DNA from: Agelaius tricolor
Taxonomy: Eukaryota > Chordata > Aves > Passeriformes > Icteridae
Length of the DNA: 64,000 nucleotides
Direction of reading: 5' to 3'
Assembly: GCA_023055355.1 (NCBI GenBank)
Contig: JALJCS010000004.1
Span: 26,646,244-26,710,243, forward strand
This document shows, one piece after another, positions 21,683 through 34,775 of the stretch. The notes beneath the pieces are model-generated. The model had not been told where the DNA came from. It made no database searches and was given only the letters and a program-made list of their open reading frames with translations. Every line of letters begins with the position of its first letter. Within the stretch, counting starts at the first letter, position 1. The position numbers were made by a program, and so were the translations under genes.

Positions 21683-23881
21683 TGAACATAATTGTCCAGT
21701 TCAGAGCAAAAAGGGAAGGCTTCTTAAGGTTCATCTTGCACTTTAGTAACTCAATTTACTTCTCTGTAAGTGCTACTATTGAAATTCTTAAGGCAAATGG
21801 TACCACATCTGTAAAACTGTATTTCATAGTCTTAAGTACAAAAATATAGGTATTTCCTATACGGTAATTCCAAACAAAGAAATATACTCTCTAAAAAAAC
21901 TCTTATTTTTCTTTTTTGATGATAACATTTTTCAAAGATGTAACTTTTGTGGATCAAAAATTTCCTAGACTCAAATCCCTTCAATGCTCAAAGAAATATC
22001 TTCATATATCTAGAGAAAAGATTCTCACAAGGAACAAAACATTACTGAATGCACAATACAATTCAACACCTAACCATTATTGTTACTTTGGTCCAAATAA
22101 TCTAATTCAGAAAAATATCTTTAAGAGATTCTTAGAGATTTAACTGAAAAACTACTACTTACAGAAGTTCATGTTTTTAACCAAATTTACTAATCCAAAA
22201 ATTTAAAAATAGATCTTGTAGTAGAACTTGTGGAATTCTAATGATTTGGAAAATACCTAAACAGATGTTTAAATTACATTAAAAATGCTGCTAATTAGCT
22301 AATATGTTATTAACATCTATTGGTTCCCAGTACACATCCATACTAACAGCTCCCTGACTGATTACAGGAAGCCACGTTATGGCAGGCATGTTGACAAGAC
22401 AGGATAGTTTTTTTCTAGACCAAAAACTGCAATGGCTTAATAAGCATTACTCAAAAAACCAAACTAAAAAGCCCCACATTTCACCAAGGATGATTAATTC
22501 TTCTGGTCTAACATCAATACAAAGACAAACTTTGGAATATTAGGTCTTGGGACAAGTGAATAAATGGTTCAAGAACAAACACTGCAAGTGTTTGAACACT
22601 ACTTCAAGAAAACTTTCGTAACATTAATTTTTCCATATCTTCTGGACCACTCATGGCAACCAACCAGAGCAAAAATAAAAAACCCACTACACCAAATTAA
22701 AAACTAAGAAAACCAAACCAAGATTGGAAAAAAAAAAAGAACCATAGTCCATATGCTCTGTAAGAATAAAAGGTTACATACAAGAAAAGTTCAGATGGTA
22801 CAAAGTAGCTTGTGTTCTGCAAAACTACTGGTCCAACAACCATTCCTCAAAAAAGGCTGGTTTGCAAACATAGAAGCTTTTTTAAAGCAAAATGATAAAA
22901 AGGGAATAAAATGTCAAATCAATCGTCCAGGCCTTCTCCATTTCACAGAAAGGCAAAGAACTCTGTATCAGTTTAGTGTCATGTATTTACTGACAGAGCA
23001 AAAATGCTCACAGCAAAAACAACCAGGCAGGATGAGATTACACTTTAATTAGCTGATGTTATTTTAGAACTGTAGAGCATCTTGAAATATACTTACTCAG
23101 TTTCACAGCTGTGAAGACTGCAGTCTTCCTGAAGAATAACTTTAGATTACTATCATAATGTTTTTCACAAATTTTTATCATAAAAATTATATCTTTTTCT
23201 TTGAGAAAAAAGTTTTCACTTTTTAATGTGATTCTGGTTTACTTAAATGTGCCTCTTTTGAGCTTTTTTTTAACAAAGAGCTCTAAGTTGTTTATAATAC
23301 AGCACAAGTTTCAACTCTGTTTGAAACTAAAAACATCTCTGTAAGCATGAATATAGGAACACTTGGGCCACAAAAGGGCCACAAAGGTTTCCCTTGTTTT
23401 GTAGGGAAACCAGTTTCTTTTTTCCCCTTTTTAGTATTTTCTTTTTTTCTGTACTGCTTGTAAGAGCAAGTCTGTACACAAACACTTTTATGTACAGACT
23501 CCCAAAATCCTAAACTAAGAGATGCAAACTGTCTTTTTCAACACATTCTACTACCTCTCTTCCCCCACAACCTCACTGTGTGCCACCCACTTCCTGTCTT
23601 CTAAAGCCCCTCTTTCGCTAAATTTCACATACTGTCCTTTATTTCATGTACTCCAAGTTATTTCATGAACTTCAAGTTCTCTGTCTTCCAGCACCATTCT
23701 TCTTCCTGATATTTTCTCACCCCAATAACAACTTTATTCAGCTAAGGAAGAAGACTCAGTACAGTGTACCCTATATCTGCCCAGGAAATAGAGCAAAATC
23801 TTTCTTCCAAAAAAGATCTGTTACCACAGACACAGTATACTGTGCTGAGCAGGAAAGGAATCCCAGGTAATTTCATCTGCC

Positions 23882-23972
23882 CTCATACACTTCATCCGCG
23901 CTCATACACTTCATCCGCTAGTTTCATTAGCTAGTCAACACTTTCTATTTTCATTAGCTAGTCAACACTTTC
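23882..23972. repeat. Two adjacent short duplications
   Basis: CTCATACACTTCATCCGC occurs at 23,882 and 23,901. Next to it, TTTCATTAGCTAGTCAACAC plus TTTC occurs at 23,922 and 23,949. Two unrelated units duplicated side by side within 91 bp. Confidence 0.8.
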
Positions 23973-24442
23973 CACAATCATTCAAAAGCTGAAAATGAAG
24001 ATCCACCACTATAAGTGATACACAACTTCTCAACAGGGGTCTTAAAGATTGATCTAGCTCACTGAAATGAAAAATAATATTTTCATAATAATGTAAGTAT
24101 ATAGAGAAGAAAACATCTGTTCTAATCATACCATGTGTGCTTTCCTGCACTCCTCCCAAGTACGCAGGAGAGAGGACCCTGCCATAACTATAATTTCCAA
24201 CATTTTTGCTTTGGCAAATAATTGGTAACAGATCAGTTATTTTCTTTACCCACCCACATGGTTACTGATATGGACCTGTTATTAATGTTATTAATGGAAC
24301 ACCAGGTTCTGAACTTAGGTTGTTTTGGGAAATTGCATCAGATTTAGTTGTTTTATACTGACTGAAAAGTATATAAATGTAAGCTGTAAGTGGTAATCCA
24401 GCTGTCTACTGCCATTTTACAATGAATTTAGACGGAAACTTA

Positions 24443-24604
<162 letters not shown>

Positions 24605-25252
24605 CTACACCAAGTGATAAAAAAGCAATTAAAGCAAGTTAGGAAAAACTTACAAGATCTTCTATGGTCTGTTCTGCTTTACAGTAGAGTATATTGTATT
24701 AATTCAGTATAAAAGCATATACACATGTAAAAATCATTGAACACATGTAAAAATGTAAGAATACATAAAACTCAAACCAGAGACAAATAGATACGACAAT
24801 GAAAAGTACCTCCTGTTCTCATTTGGAGGTGTCTGAACATTTTCAGTTCTTATTAATACTGAAGCTTTCCAGGGAAATTCTAGTTTTTAAATAGACTCAT
24901 GAAGAGTGGGACCAGCAATAAAGGCCATACTTTCTCTCAGAACAAAGCATACTTCTAGCTTGTTCATGTACATAAACAAGGAAAAAGACTTTATCAGTTA
25001 TTCATCCATAAAACCCAAGCCTCTAAGTTGAAGGAATGTTATCCTCTCAGTTCCTTTGTATGTTGCAGAAATAGAGAGGAAATTAAGCAACTAAATCTTT
25101 TCTAGTTAAATAATCACTTTTAAAATTTAAGTGCCTGCACATACAGAAGATCATGAAAATAAGAAAATAACTGACTGAAGAATGGCAATGCTTATTTTTG
25201 TTACTCAGAAAATAGGGGGAAAAGATACTAAATTCCCTTCTTTTTTGCTTAG

Positions 25253-25848
25253 TGGAGCGGTGGCCAGTAGAAAGTAAAACGCCCAGGCTAGATAAGTGTC
25301 CAGCCAACCTCCAGCCAGTAAGGCACTTCCCCAACCCGGAGTCAGGGCCTTGTGCCTAAGGCGATGTCAGGCCTTGCGGACGTGTGGCCGCAGTAGAGAG
25401 CTCCGAAGTCGCAGGATGAAATGAAGAGGCGACTCTCAGTTTCTTCAGGGAGGGTGGTTTTATTGGTAGGGAAACATGGAGTTTTTCGGTGGAAGAAGCT
25501 GAGAGCCCCGAGGCAGGGAAAGCCTCGGTTTTACAGAGGGTGGGAGGGGTGAAAGATAGCAAATCAGAGAGGGATACATTAAGGATTGGCATGATCGGAG
25601 AACCCATCAAACACAGTTGCGGGAGGGACCCTGGCCCCTAACCCAATCACTCGACACCCTGGCCCGAACTCTCTAGAAAAAGAGGCAGGGGTGTCGAGTG
25701 ACAGGCAGGCTGCCAGGGGTGGGGAACAAGAAAGATAACCAAGACAACTGGGGAGGGGTTTGGGGATTGACACAAACTGGTAACAGGGCAGGACCTTCTG
25801 AGAGAACAATGGGGGGAAAACTGAACAAGCATAAAACACACCACAACA
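25253..25848 (-). mobile_element. Solo LTR of an endogenous retrovirus, 596 bp, 6 bp target duplication
   Basis: On the minus strand the element runs from TGTTGTGG to GGCCACCGCTCCA, the TG...CA form of a retroviral LTR. It is flanked on both sides by the identical hexamer GCTTAG (25,247-25,252 and 25,849-25,854). An AATAAA signal lies at 25,459-25,464, leaving about 205 bp for R and U5. A 13 bp inverted repeat (25,647-25,659 with 25,689-25,701) sits in U3. There is no internal retroviral sequence, so recombination between two LTRs has removed the body. The 6 bp duplication fits class II (ERVK or alpha-like) elements. It lies in the intron between CCDC171 exons 6 and 7, in the same orientation as the gene, so its poly(A) signal faces CCDC171 transcription. 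Confidence 0.85.
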
Positions 25849-26547
25849 GCTTAGTTTTTCGGAAGTCCAGTAAGTTTGTTAACTAATATGATATAACTAA
25901 GAAATCACCATTTAGTTTTTCTCAAACTTTTTTTTACTAAACCATAGCTTTTTTACTGAGTATAACTCTGTGTGATACAGATAGAAAAAAATTAATGTTC
26001 AAGTATATACACTAGATTTATTCATATAATCAAACTTTACTGGTAACTGCGAGTATCATAATTTTGAAGCTGGAATGTACTCTGAGAAACTGTGTTTGAA
26101 ACTGCAGTTTCAGGATGCATTATGCCCTCACTCCTAAATAAGTTGGATGCATGCACTATGTCTCCAAATTGCTCTAAGAAGCCATTCAGAAGATACAGGG
26201 CGGCATATTTAAACAGTAGTACAGTGCTTAACTATTATGAAACATTTCCTTTTCCCTAACTGTTTAAATAGTAGTGGGAATTACAAATATGACATCTTAT
26301 TTTATTATTTATTCTAATAACTTTAAAGTTCCCCGAAAAGCAGATACTCCGCTATTCTGTCCTCTCATATATATATTATGATTTTGTAATAAATCTATTA
26401 CAATTGTAATAAATTATTTATTGTAATAAATCTATTTAGGTTTTTTACTGGAGCAAGTGCTCTTCATATTTTTGGATATTAGTTATTTCACAACTTCCTC
26501 AACTGTTTTACTGTAAACTTCTATGAAATATTTAACAAAAAGTTTAC

Positions 26548-26640
26548 CTCAATTATCTCTGAAGTGAAATTGGATGCTAAATGTGCTGCTCTCTCTGCTT
26601 CAATGTCTTCTTCCAGTTTCTTTGCTTTCACTGCAGCTGC
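26548..26640 (-). CDS. CCDC171: CCDC171 coding exon 6 as found (residues 229-259)
   Basis: This is a 93 nt exon of exactly 31 codons. The acceptor is TACTTCTAG and the donor GTAAAC. It begins AAAVKAKKLEEDIEAERAAH and ends LASNFTSEIIE. The core KLEEDIEAERAAHL is nearly identical to mammals. It is another symmetric 0-0 cassette exon and follows a 9.8 kb intron that holds two CR1 elements. Confidence 0.93.
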
Positions 26641-27149
26641 CTAGAAGTACATTATGAGGATATTTAAGTTCAGAGAGAAGATAATATGACACCAGGTTTA
26701 TTCAACTCATTAAGCATATTGTGACTCCATACTCCAACCTGATACATCTGAATTTCTTTGGAACTGTGACAATTCATAGCAAGAAACACATATAAAAACA
26801 TTTTCTACATATATGGATTATTAAATTAATATTTTCTATTTAGTTTAGTAAATTGATGTAGTACTATGTTAGTGCTGCATTTTTTATAATCAGCTAGGGT
26901 CAGAAAGCAAATAAACCAAGTTAAATATTCTTCCTATTGCCCCACTATTTGCTCACTTGTGGCAACATAACTATACTCTGTATGTCCTGAAATACATTGA
27001 GGTATCAATAGAACATCTACAATTTCATAAACGAGACACAAGACAGAGAAGATTCTTCAAAAATTTATCTGCTTAACATACTTAATTTTAAAAAATTACA
27101 AACACTGCTACTATATTTTCATACTGCTAAGATTATTCTCATAATTAAG

Positions 27150-27240
27150 AATGTCTTCAAAAAAGGTAAGAAGGACCCAGGGAACTACTGGCCTGTATAG
27201 TTCTTCAAAAGAAAATTCTGTCTTCTTGAGCTAACATGAT
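27150..27240 (+). mobile_element. Short CR1-like relic
   Basis: The block AAAGGTAAGAAGGACCCAGG then GAACTACTGGCCTGT matches the CR1 ORF2 segment upstream of the reverse transcriptase core. The flanks are not recognisable. Confidence 0.5.
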
Positions 27241-29634
27241 GGACACTAAATGCAAGGACAAGCCACATGGTCCAGAGGAAACACAAAATCCCAGAAGTAT
27301 GGAAGCCTTAGTCCTAACAAAATGCAGGACGTGAAGAAGTGAAGAAGGCAGGAGCAGGCAGACATCTGTAAGAAGTGCCAATATATCACTCTTTTGATGT
27401 CTGAAGTAGAAGCAATTCCATTTAAACAGTAACATTTGTAGATGTTGTCTTTGCTTGCATTGCCACAAGTCACTGAAGAATTAACTTGTAGCATTAGCAT
27501 GCCTATTAAAAAAAAAGCACTGGCAAAATTTAGCATTTCAGCCACAGACATCTCTGATGAACTCTGGAATAAGAGAAACAGCTCCTTTTCACAAACAGGA
27601 CAGTATGTCTAGCCTACTGGAAAAGAGTTATGATCTCCATAACCAAAGAAGAGCCAGCTGTACCTGACAGGTATCCAATGTAAAGCATTCAAATAGATCC
27701 AAGATAGTATACAAAGAAAATTCTATTAGAAACTAGAAATGAAACTTTGACACGTAAGTATCATCTTATGGTTCATATGCCTACATAAAGGCATGAAAAG
27801 AAGTGACTTTTTCAAAACTGGTGTTTCTTCCTAAAGTTAAACACAGCCATGTCCCATTCTTGTGTTTGAAGTTCCTCTTCCTCTAGAGTTTAATTCTTTA
27901 AAGCTTTGCCTCAGAAGTTTGTGACAATTTTGATTTTTTACAATCTTGCTTGCATTAGTTTACAGTAACTCCAAAAAACAAAGAGCCAGTGAAAGAAACA
28001 AATCTTTTTATTAAAGATAAGACACTGCCAGAGATCTGACAGAACTACCACTAATTTTTTGTATTATTAGAAGCCAAAGATGAAGAGTAAACTGTGTTCT
28101 TTCAAAAGCCTCAGAAGATTACTCAGAAAAACCCTAATCTTATTTTACCAGTCTATATACTATACCCAGAAGACTGGATGCTTAAAAGAGCCTGCAGAAA
28201 AACTACAGATATGAATTGAGGAAGTCATGTAGATGCTGAATGTGGAGCACTGAATATTCTTTTTCCTCTGCTCTATGACTACCTTGCTAAAGCTTATGGC
28301 TCAGCATAGCCCTGGAAAATTTAAACCAAATCAGATGCCAGCAAATAATTGAGAAATTAGTCAGAAAAAACCACCAAACTTCATGAAAGACATTAAACCA
28401 GACACTACTGTTTAAGCATGGCTAATCAATACTGAATTATTAATAGAAAGAAATTCAGATTTGCTCTAAGGAAAAGAACCTTGGTATTTCAGTCTATCAA
28501 ACTGCACATTAGCCACAGAATTTGCACCTGTATTCAAAGCTGTGTCTGAAGACTCAGTTGGGAAGAACACAGCTGCAACAAAATGCCATATAGAAAATCT
28601 ATTCTATTTTGCTGATAAAGGTTCAAACAGGCTCTGCTGATACCTATATGCACTTCCCTTCACAGTGAGAAGCTGCATTCTCCACCAGTGAGAACAATCT
28701 ATTACCTATTCTGTGAGTAGAAGAAAAATGTCAGGGGTGAGGCTAACCTGTAAAACCATGATAAAAGTTCCAAAAAGAGAAACAGGAAGCAGTTTTGTTT
28801 TCCTGTCTGACGAACAGAAGGTCACATGAAGAACATGAGAAGTAGTTACACGCTTTTCATAAATTTAGAAAGGTTTACTAAACCTTATCAAAAATACAAG
28901 ACCAAATAGAGAAAATATTATGGTGCTGGGAGCAAAGGATTTTTCCCAACATGTGCTCGCCAACACAACGGAGGTTTTGCCTTTTGACCCTTTTGCCTCT
29001 CACAAAATTCTGTCCATTGACTCCTTCTTTGCTATCCAGTGGTAGAATTTACTTCCTCAAATCCTGATTAGAGGTCAGCTGTTTGCCATAGTAACAAGCC
29101 AACCCTCACAAATGTCCTCTTCACCAGCTGTCCCTGTATAACAACACAAGGCAGTAAAACCTAACTATAAATCTATGAAACTTTTCTTAACTTATATACA
29201 TTATATTTGTCTGTTAATTGAGAGAGTCTATTATTGCATTACTCATCTATCACAAAGAACAAAGATAGCTGGGATTGGTTTCCATGATAGCACAGAGAGA
29301 ATTTTGACTTAGGAGAAAAAAAAGTGACTAAAAAATTCAATGCCAACATTCAAACTTGTGGGCAAAGAACATGCTTTATGTTAAATTTCTTAAGGTTCAG
29401 TCACTTTTTTCAGTGTCATACTGCATATGTGTGATACATCAATGCTAATGTGGAGACATTTTCTTTAAGCTTACAGTTTGCAACACCATTTTCCAAACCG
29501 TCCTTTGTGGCTTCCATTTTTTTGTCCCTCACACTTGCTTGAAGTGCTGCAATATTTGTGAGTACTGGTGTACTCCAAACTGAAAGCCTTAATTTAATAT
29601 CCAACATGACAAAAAATATCCTTTTAAGCAAACC

Positions 29635-29657
29635 GGGGGGGAGGGGGGGGGGGGGGG
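29635..29657. repeat. Poly-G tract (G7 A G15)
   Basis: A pure G run on the plus strand with one A. It could form a G-quadruplex and is a likely place for sequencing error and length variation. Confidence 0.9.
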
Positions 29658-30662
29658 AAGACAAAGATATATTTGCAACATTTACTAAGCTTAGACACAG
29701 TAATGGAAATAATTTTTCTCTTTTCTGCTTCTATTTAAACCCCTTCTGCAAGATTTATTTATCAGGATACTTACACTTACAGAAGGTTTAGGTCCAATCA
29801 CGATGTGAAATGGTTAGCCAAGACATTTTTAAGTGAAGAGGACACACATGTACCTCACACTTGGATCACCATTCAACCATTCTGTTTGTGTGTTTCCATA
29901 TTCAGACTCAGATCTTTTTCCTACTTAAAAGCATTTCCCTACAGCTCAAAGCTCAAAGCAGGGGGTCTAAATACTTCTATGGGAGATGTGCTGACCACTT
30001 CCATCTAGCGTTAGAAACACTGATACCGCTTGATCATGGTAAGGTGGAGCCATCTCCTGTCCAGAAAATAAACAACCTTTTGTAACTATAGAGTTACTTA
30101 AATACTAACAATTCTTAACCACTGAAATAAATGTTCTTTCAGCCTGACAATGTGGATAACCCTCACTTATTAAGTACATATTTCCTGTACTTAAAGTCTA
30201 CAAAAATATGTGTGACAGAATAGGCATGCTTGACTTGCATGATACTGGATAAACAATTACACTGGTATGGGAGGTACAAGATAAGCCATGTGCTTGACTT
30301 CAGGTTAAAGAAAGGGTAAAAACAACTAGGACAACTAAATGATACAGTTTGGCTGCCTTTGGATAAAGTCCAAGTCCATTCTGATCTGCTACTGAGTTGC
30401 AGCTGGAGAAGCTATCTGAAATGCACTTCTATGCCCAGTAGATTAAGGAAAGATGTTTACATGTAATAACACTGTTACTCTACACAAGCACGTAGACAAA
30501 AGACTTATGTGACTTGTAGCTAACTCCTCATGAGGGCTACATAAAACACTATTGAAACAAGTTTGATCTGAAAGTAAGATAAGACTAAGCAGTCTCCAAA
30601 CTGGACTTCATTAATATAATGACACAGGAGATTATGAAGAAGCTCCTCTCTGAGATGAAGTC

Positions 30663-31815
30663 CATTAGCATAGAATCATAAAACAGTTTGTGTGCAAAAG
30701 AACACTAAAGATCACCTTCCACTGCCATCTCACTCAAAGCCCCATCCAACCTGGCCTTGAACCCTGCCAGGGATGGGGCATTTATAATGTCTATGGGCAA
30801 CTAGTTCCAGTGCTTCATCACCCTCATAGTAGGGGAATTCTTCATAATAGCTAATCTAAACCTACTGTCAGTTTGAAGACATTCCTCCTCGTTCTATCAC
30901 TACATAACCTTGTAAAAGGTCTTTCTCCAGCTTTTTTGTAGGCTCTTTTTGGTACTGGCAGGCTGCTATAAGGTGTCCCCAGAGCCTTCTCTCCTCCAGG
31001 CTGAACAGTCCCAACTCTCTCAGTAGGTCTTTACAGGACAGGTGCTCCAGTCCCCTGATCATCTTTGTGGCTCTCCCTCCTATGGACTCACTCTAACAGG
31101 TCCATGTGCCTCTTACATTGAGACCCTAGTGCTGGATGCAGCCCTGCAGGTGGCGTCTCTCCAGAGCAGAGCAGAGCAGAGGGGCAGAATCCGTTCCCTC
31201 ACCCTGCTGGCCACGCTGCTTTGAATGCAGCCCAGAATGCAGATGGGTCTCTGGGCTGCAAGTACACATTGCTGGGTCTTGACCAGCCTCTCATCCTCAT
31301 CAGTATTCCCCAGGTCTTTCCCCACAGGGCTCTCACTCTATTCTCTGTTCAGTCTGTATGTGTACTTGGGATTTCCCTGGGGCAGGTGCAGGACCCTATA
31401 TTTGGCCTTGCTGAACTTCAAAAGGTTTGCAGAGATCCATCTCTCAAGCCTGTCAAGGACTCCCTGAATGGCATCCCTGCCTTTCAGTGTGTCAACTGCC
31501 CCACACAGCTCGATGTTGTCAGCAAACTTGCTGTAGGTGCACTTGATCCCACTGTCCATGTCACTGACAAAGATGTTAAAAAGCACTGGTCCCAGTATCA
31601 ATCCCTGGTTGATGACTGCTTTCCACTTGAATATCAAGCCATCAACCACAACCCTTTGAGGGTTATCCAGCCAATTCCTTATGTACCAAGTGTTGCAATC
31701 ATCAAATCCATGTCTCACCATGTTAGAGACAAGGATGTTGTATGAGACAAGGAAGTATGGGACACTGTCAAATGCTTTGCAGAAATCATTATGTCAGTGA
31801 GCTTGTCACTCAAGA
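30663..31815 (-). mobile_element. CR1 LINE, 5'-truncated, dead reverse transcriptase
   Basis: The minus strand carries the C-terminal reverse transcriptase region of CR1 (ILGPVLFNIFVSDMDSGI, then the catalytic block as FADN instead of FADD, then RVLHL). The 3' end on the plus strand reads TAGAATCATAAAACAG. The gene-proximal start near 31,815 contains the CKAFDTVP-like block. The changed Asp and several breaks make it inactive. It is about 1.15 kb and in the same orientation as CCDC171. Confidence 0.88.
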
Positions 31816-31926
31816 AGTATAACTTTGGAGCAACCAGAGAGTTCCCATTACAAAACCTGTGATGCTTAGAATCCTCTAAGTATATGGTACTATATATTTT
31901 TATCTAGAGAAAGTATACCTCTTTGA

Positions 31927-31969
<43 letters not shown>

Positions 31970-31970
31970 T
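31927..31970. repeat. (TA)n(CA)n microsatellite
   Basis: A run of alternating TA passes into about ten CA units. Confidence 0.92.
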
Positions 31971-33727
31971 AAGTATACCACGTACTAAGCATGTAGTAAC
32001 TAATATATGACAGTCACAGCACCTAGAATTTCTGGATGACAGTTATGCATTGTGGACACTCTAGAAAGCAGAAGATTAAGTAGGGATAAGCTGGTTTTGG
32101 CTGCGATCTAAATTTCATGTTTCACTAACATAGAGAGTGAGAAATAAGCCCACAGCCTTCAAGTATTGCACATACATATACTTCAAACAAATACAGATAT
32201 TAACCATTCCCCAAGCCCTCTTTGCATCATAGCAGCATCACCAAGCTAATACAAGCATACATTTTAGCATCGCATGTCAATATACATAGTGAAAGCAAGG
32301 GAAGTAAAAAAGGCAATGTGAAAGCTATGGGAATAGTCTTTAAATGAAAACTAGAAATCTCAGAAATATGACAATACACTCAGTCTCAGAAATTAAATAG
32401 AGCAAGTTATGGAACATTTTTCAAGCCTCATAACAAAGACTTAAAAAATTTGAGAGACCTTGAGCTTCAGCTTGCTAAGAGTTGGCAGCCTCAAACACAT
32501 TAAAAATAACAGAAAATCATTACATTTATAGGAACAAGGCAAAGAGTTTGAGATGTGTAAACTAATAATTTTGTTTCTTGTGGTAAAGTCCACATTCTTA
32601 TTGCAAAACCACTTTCCCACCCATCTTTTTGGCTGAATACATCATAAGAAACATTATTTTTATATGACAAGTTTTCTTGTCTTTTTGAAGTATTTCCCAA
32701 GAATCCTTATTAGCAATTGAGCTAAAGGTTAAAATAAAAGACACTGGTTCTGGAAAATTGATAACATAAATAGTATTACCTTGATGAGTTCAATAGAAAT
32801 AGATCATTAATCTAATTGGCTACTGAATTCTCCAGCTAAAGAGGCAGAATTATATCTAAGGTTCTCAATCTCAATTTCTGGCATAGCGTGTTTTCTACTT
32901 CAGAAGCACTCCAAATCAATCTATGCAGCATATTGGTATCACTGCAAGCTGGAAAGCTAGTAAGTTAGACAGTGCAGCAACAGTTATCTTTCAACTGAAA
33001 AGCCCACAGAAAGTTGCCATTATTCTTTCTCTTAATTTCTAACGCTGGAAACTAGGAAATACCTCTTTTTGTCCACAATAAGAGTAATCACTGAAGGATA
33101 AACCCAAACTAATATTTGAAGAAAAAAAGGAATGAAAAAAACCCACCAAAATTGGGGGCAGGCAGGCTTTTTGCACATTCCTTTCTTTATAACAGTCTGT
33201 TAGATATAATTCTTCATACAAGTGTCTTTGTACTAAAAGAAAGAAAATTTAAATTTAACATTTTCTTCCATTACCAAAACACAAGTATTTTCCCATGGAT
33301 TTCTCCCTTATGCCCAGCAGAGGGTAGCAAAACAACAGATTTGTGAATTCCAGAAAACATTCATCTCCACTGCTTTTCAAGAAGAAGCATATTATAAAAT
33401 ATTTTAAGATTGGGGTTTAAGTAGAAGTACACTACTCCTCACACAATCACCTTAAGAAGTTTCTTCTCATAATCAAGAACTTAAGAACATATTTGCTAAC
33501 CAAATAATCATTAACAAGAGGTACTCAGCATGGAAATTGAAGATATGTATCTACCAACTTCAATCTATAAGCTAAAAATTCTATGAAGAGAGATTTAAAA
33601 AATACAGATCTACTTAATGAAAAAAATGTAGACCATTCTGTCTGGGGTGTACTACTTTAAGACTTCTATATCTGAATGGAAATTCAGCTTGGCTACTGGT
33701 ATCATGATTCACTTAGTGGAGGAAGGA

Positions 33728-33786
33728 AGTTGTGCATGTTATACAGTCTTTATGTATAACAAGTTGTACATGTTATATAGTCTTTA
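33728..33786. repeat. Two 25 bp direct copies abutting a CR1 start
   Basis: AGTTGTGCATGTTATACAGT plus CTTTA (33,728-33,752) recurs at 33,762-33,786 with two differences. The second copy ends exactly where CR1 homology begins. Confidence 0.7.
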
Positions 33787-34775
33787 ATAAAGGCTTTGAC
33801 ACCATTTCCCAAAGCGTACTCCTGGAGAAACTTGCTGCTTATGGTGGGAACAGGTACACTGTTTGCCAGGTAAAGAGCAGGCTGGATGGCCAGGCCCAGA
33901 GAGTGGTGGGAATGGAGGTACATCCAGCTGGCACCAGTGAGGCTCCCCAGGGGCTCAGCACTGGGCCTGGTCTTGTTTACTATCTTTATTGGTGATCTGC
34001 ATGAGGGCATTGAATGCACTTGCATTTGCAAATGACACCAAGCTGGGTTGGAGTATCCATCTGCTGTAGTGTGGGAAGGCTCTGCAGAGGGAGCTGGAGT
34101 GGCTGGAGAGATGGGCCAAGACCAGTGCCATGACATTCCACAAGGCCAAGTGCTGAGTTCTCCTCTTTGGCCACAACAACTCCAGGCAGTGCCACAGGCT
34201 GGGGCAGAGTGACAGGAAAGCAGCCCAGCAGAAAAGGACCTGAGGGTGATGGTGGCATAAGCCAGCTGTGCCCAGGAGGCCAAGAAAGCCAATGGCATCC
34301 TGGCCTGTACCAGCAAGAGTGTGGCCAGCAGGGCCAGGGCAGGCATTGTCCCCCTGTCCTTGGCACTCATGAGGCCACACCTCCAATCTTGTGTTCAGTT
34401 CTGGGCCTCTCAATTCAGGAAGGACATTGAGGTGCTGGAGCATGTGCAAAGCAGGGCAACAAAACTGGTGAAGGGTCTGGAACACAAGTCCTGTGAGGAG
34501 TGACTAACAGAGCTGGGGTTGTTTTGCCTAAAGAAAAGGAGGCTCAGGGGTGACCTTATCACTCTCTACAACTGCCTGAAAGGAGGCTGTAGCCAGGTGG
34601 GAGTCAGTCTCTTTTCACAGGTAACAAGTGACAGAATGAGAGGAAATGACCTCAACTTGTACCAGTGGAAGTTTAGATTGGATATGAGGCAAGGGTTGCA
34701 AAGCATAGGAGGAGGCTGCTGAGGAAAGTGGTAGAATCACCATCTACAAGGTTACTGTAGGCCCTTTCAGATAAT
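33786..34775 (+). mobile_element. CR1 LINE, 5'-truncated
   Basis: The plus strand opens with KGFDTISQSVLLEKLAAYGG, the CR1 reverse transcriptase KAFD block. It runs through the thumb region to the 3' part (ATTGAGGTGCTGGAGCATGT, GGCTCAGGGGTGACCTTATC). The frame shifts several times. The GDL-E-I block is present, but the catalytic block is no longer in the same frame. Confidence 0.85.

Noticed and set aside
31221..31745. 174-codon plus-strand open frame
   Set aside because: It is the antisense of a minus-strand CR1 reverse transcriptase fragment.
33750..34485. Minus-strand frames of 126-206 codons
   Set aside because: They are the antisense of a plus-strand CR1 copy.
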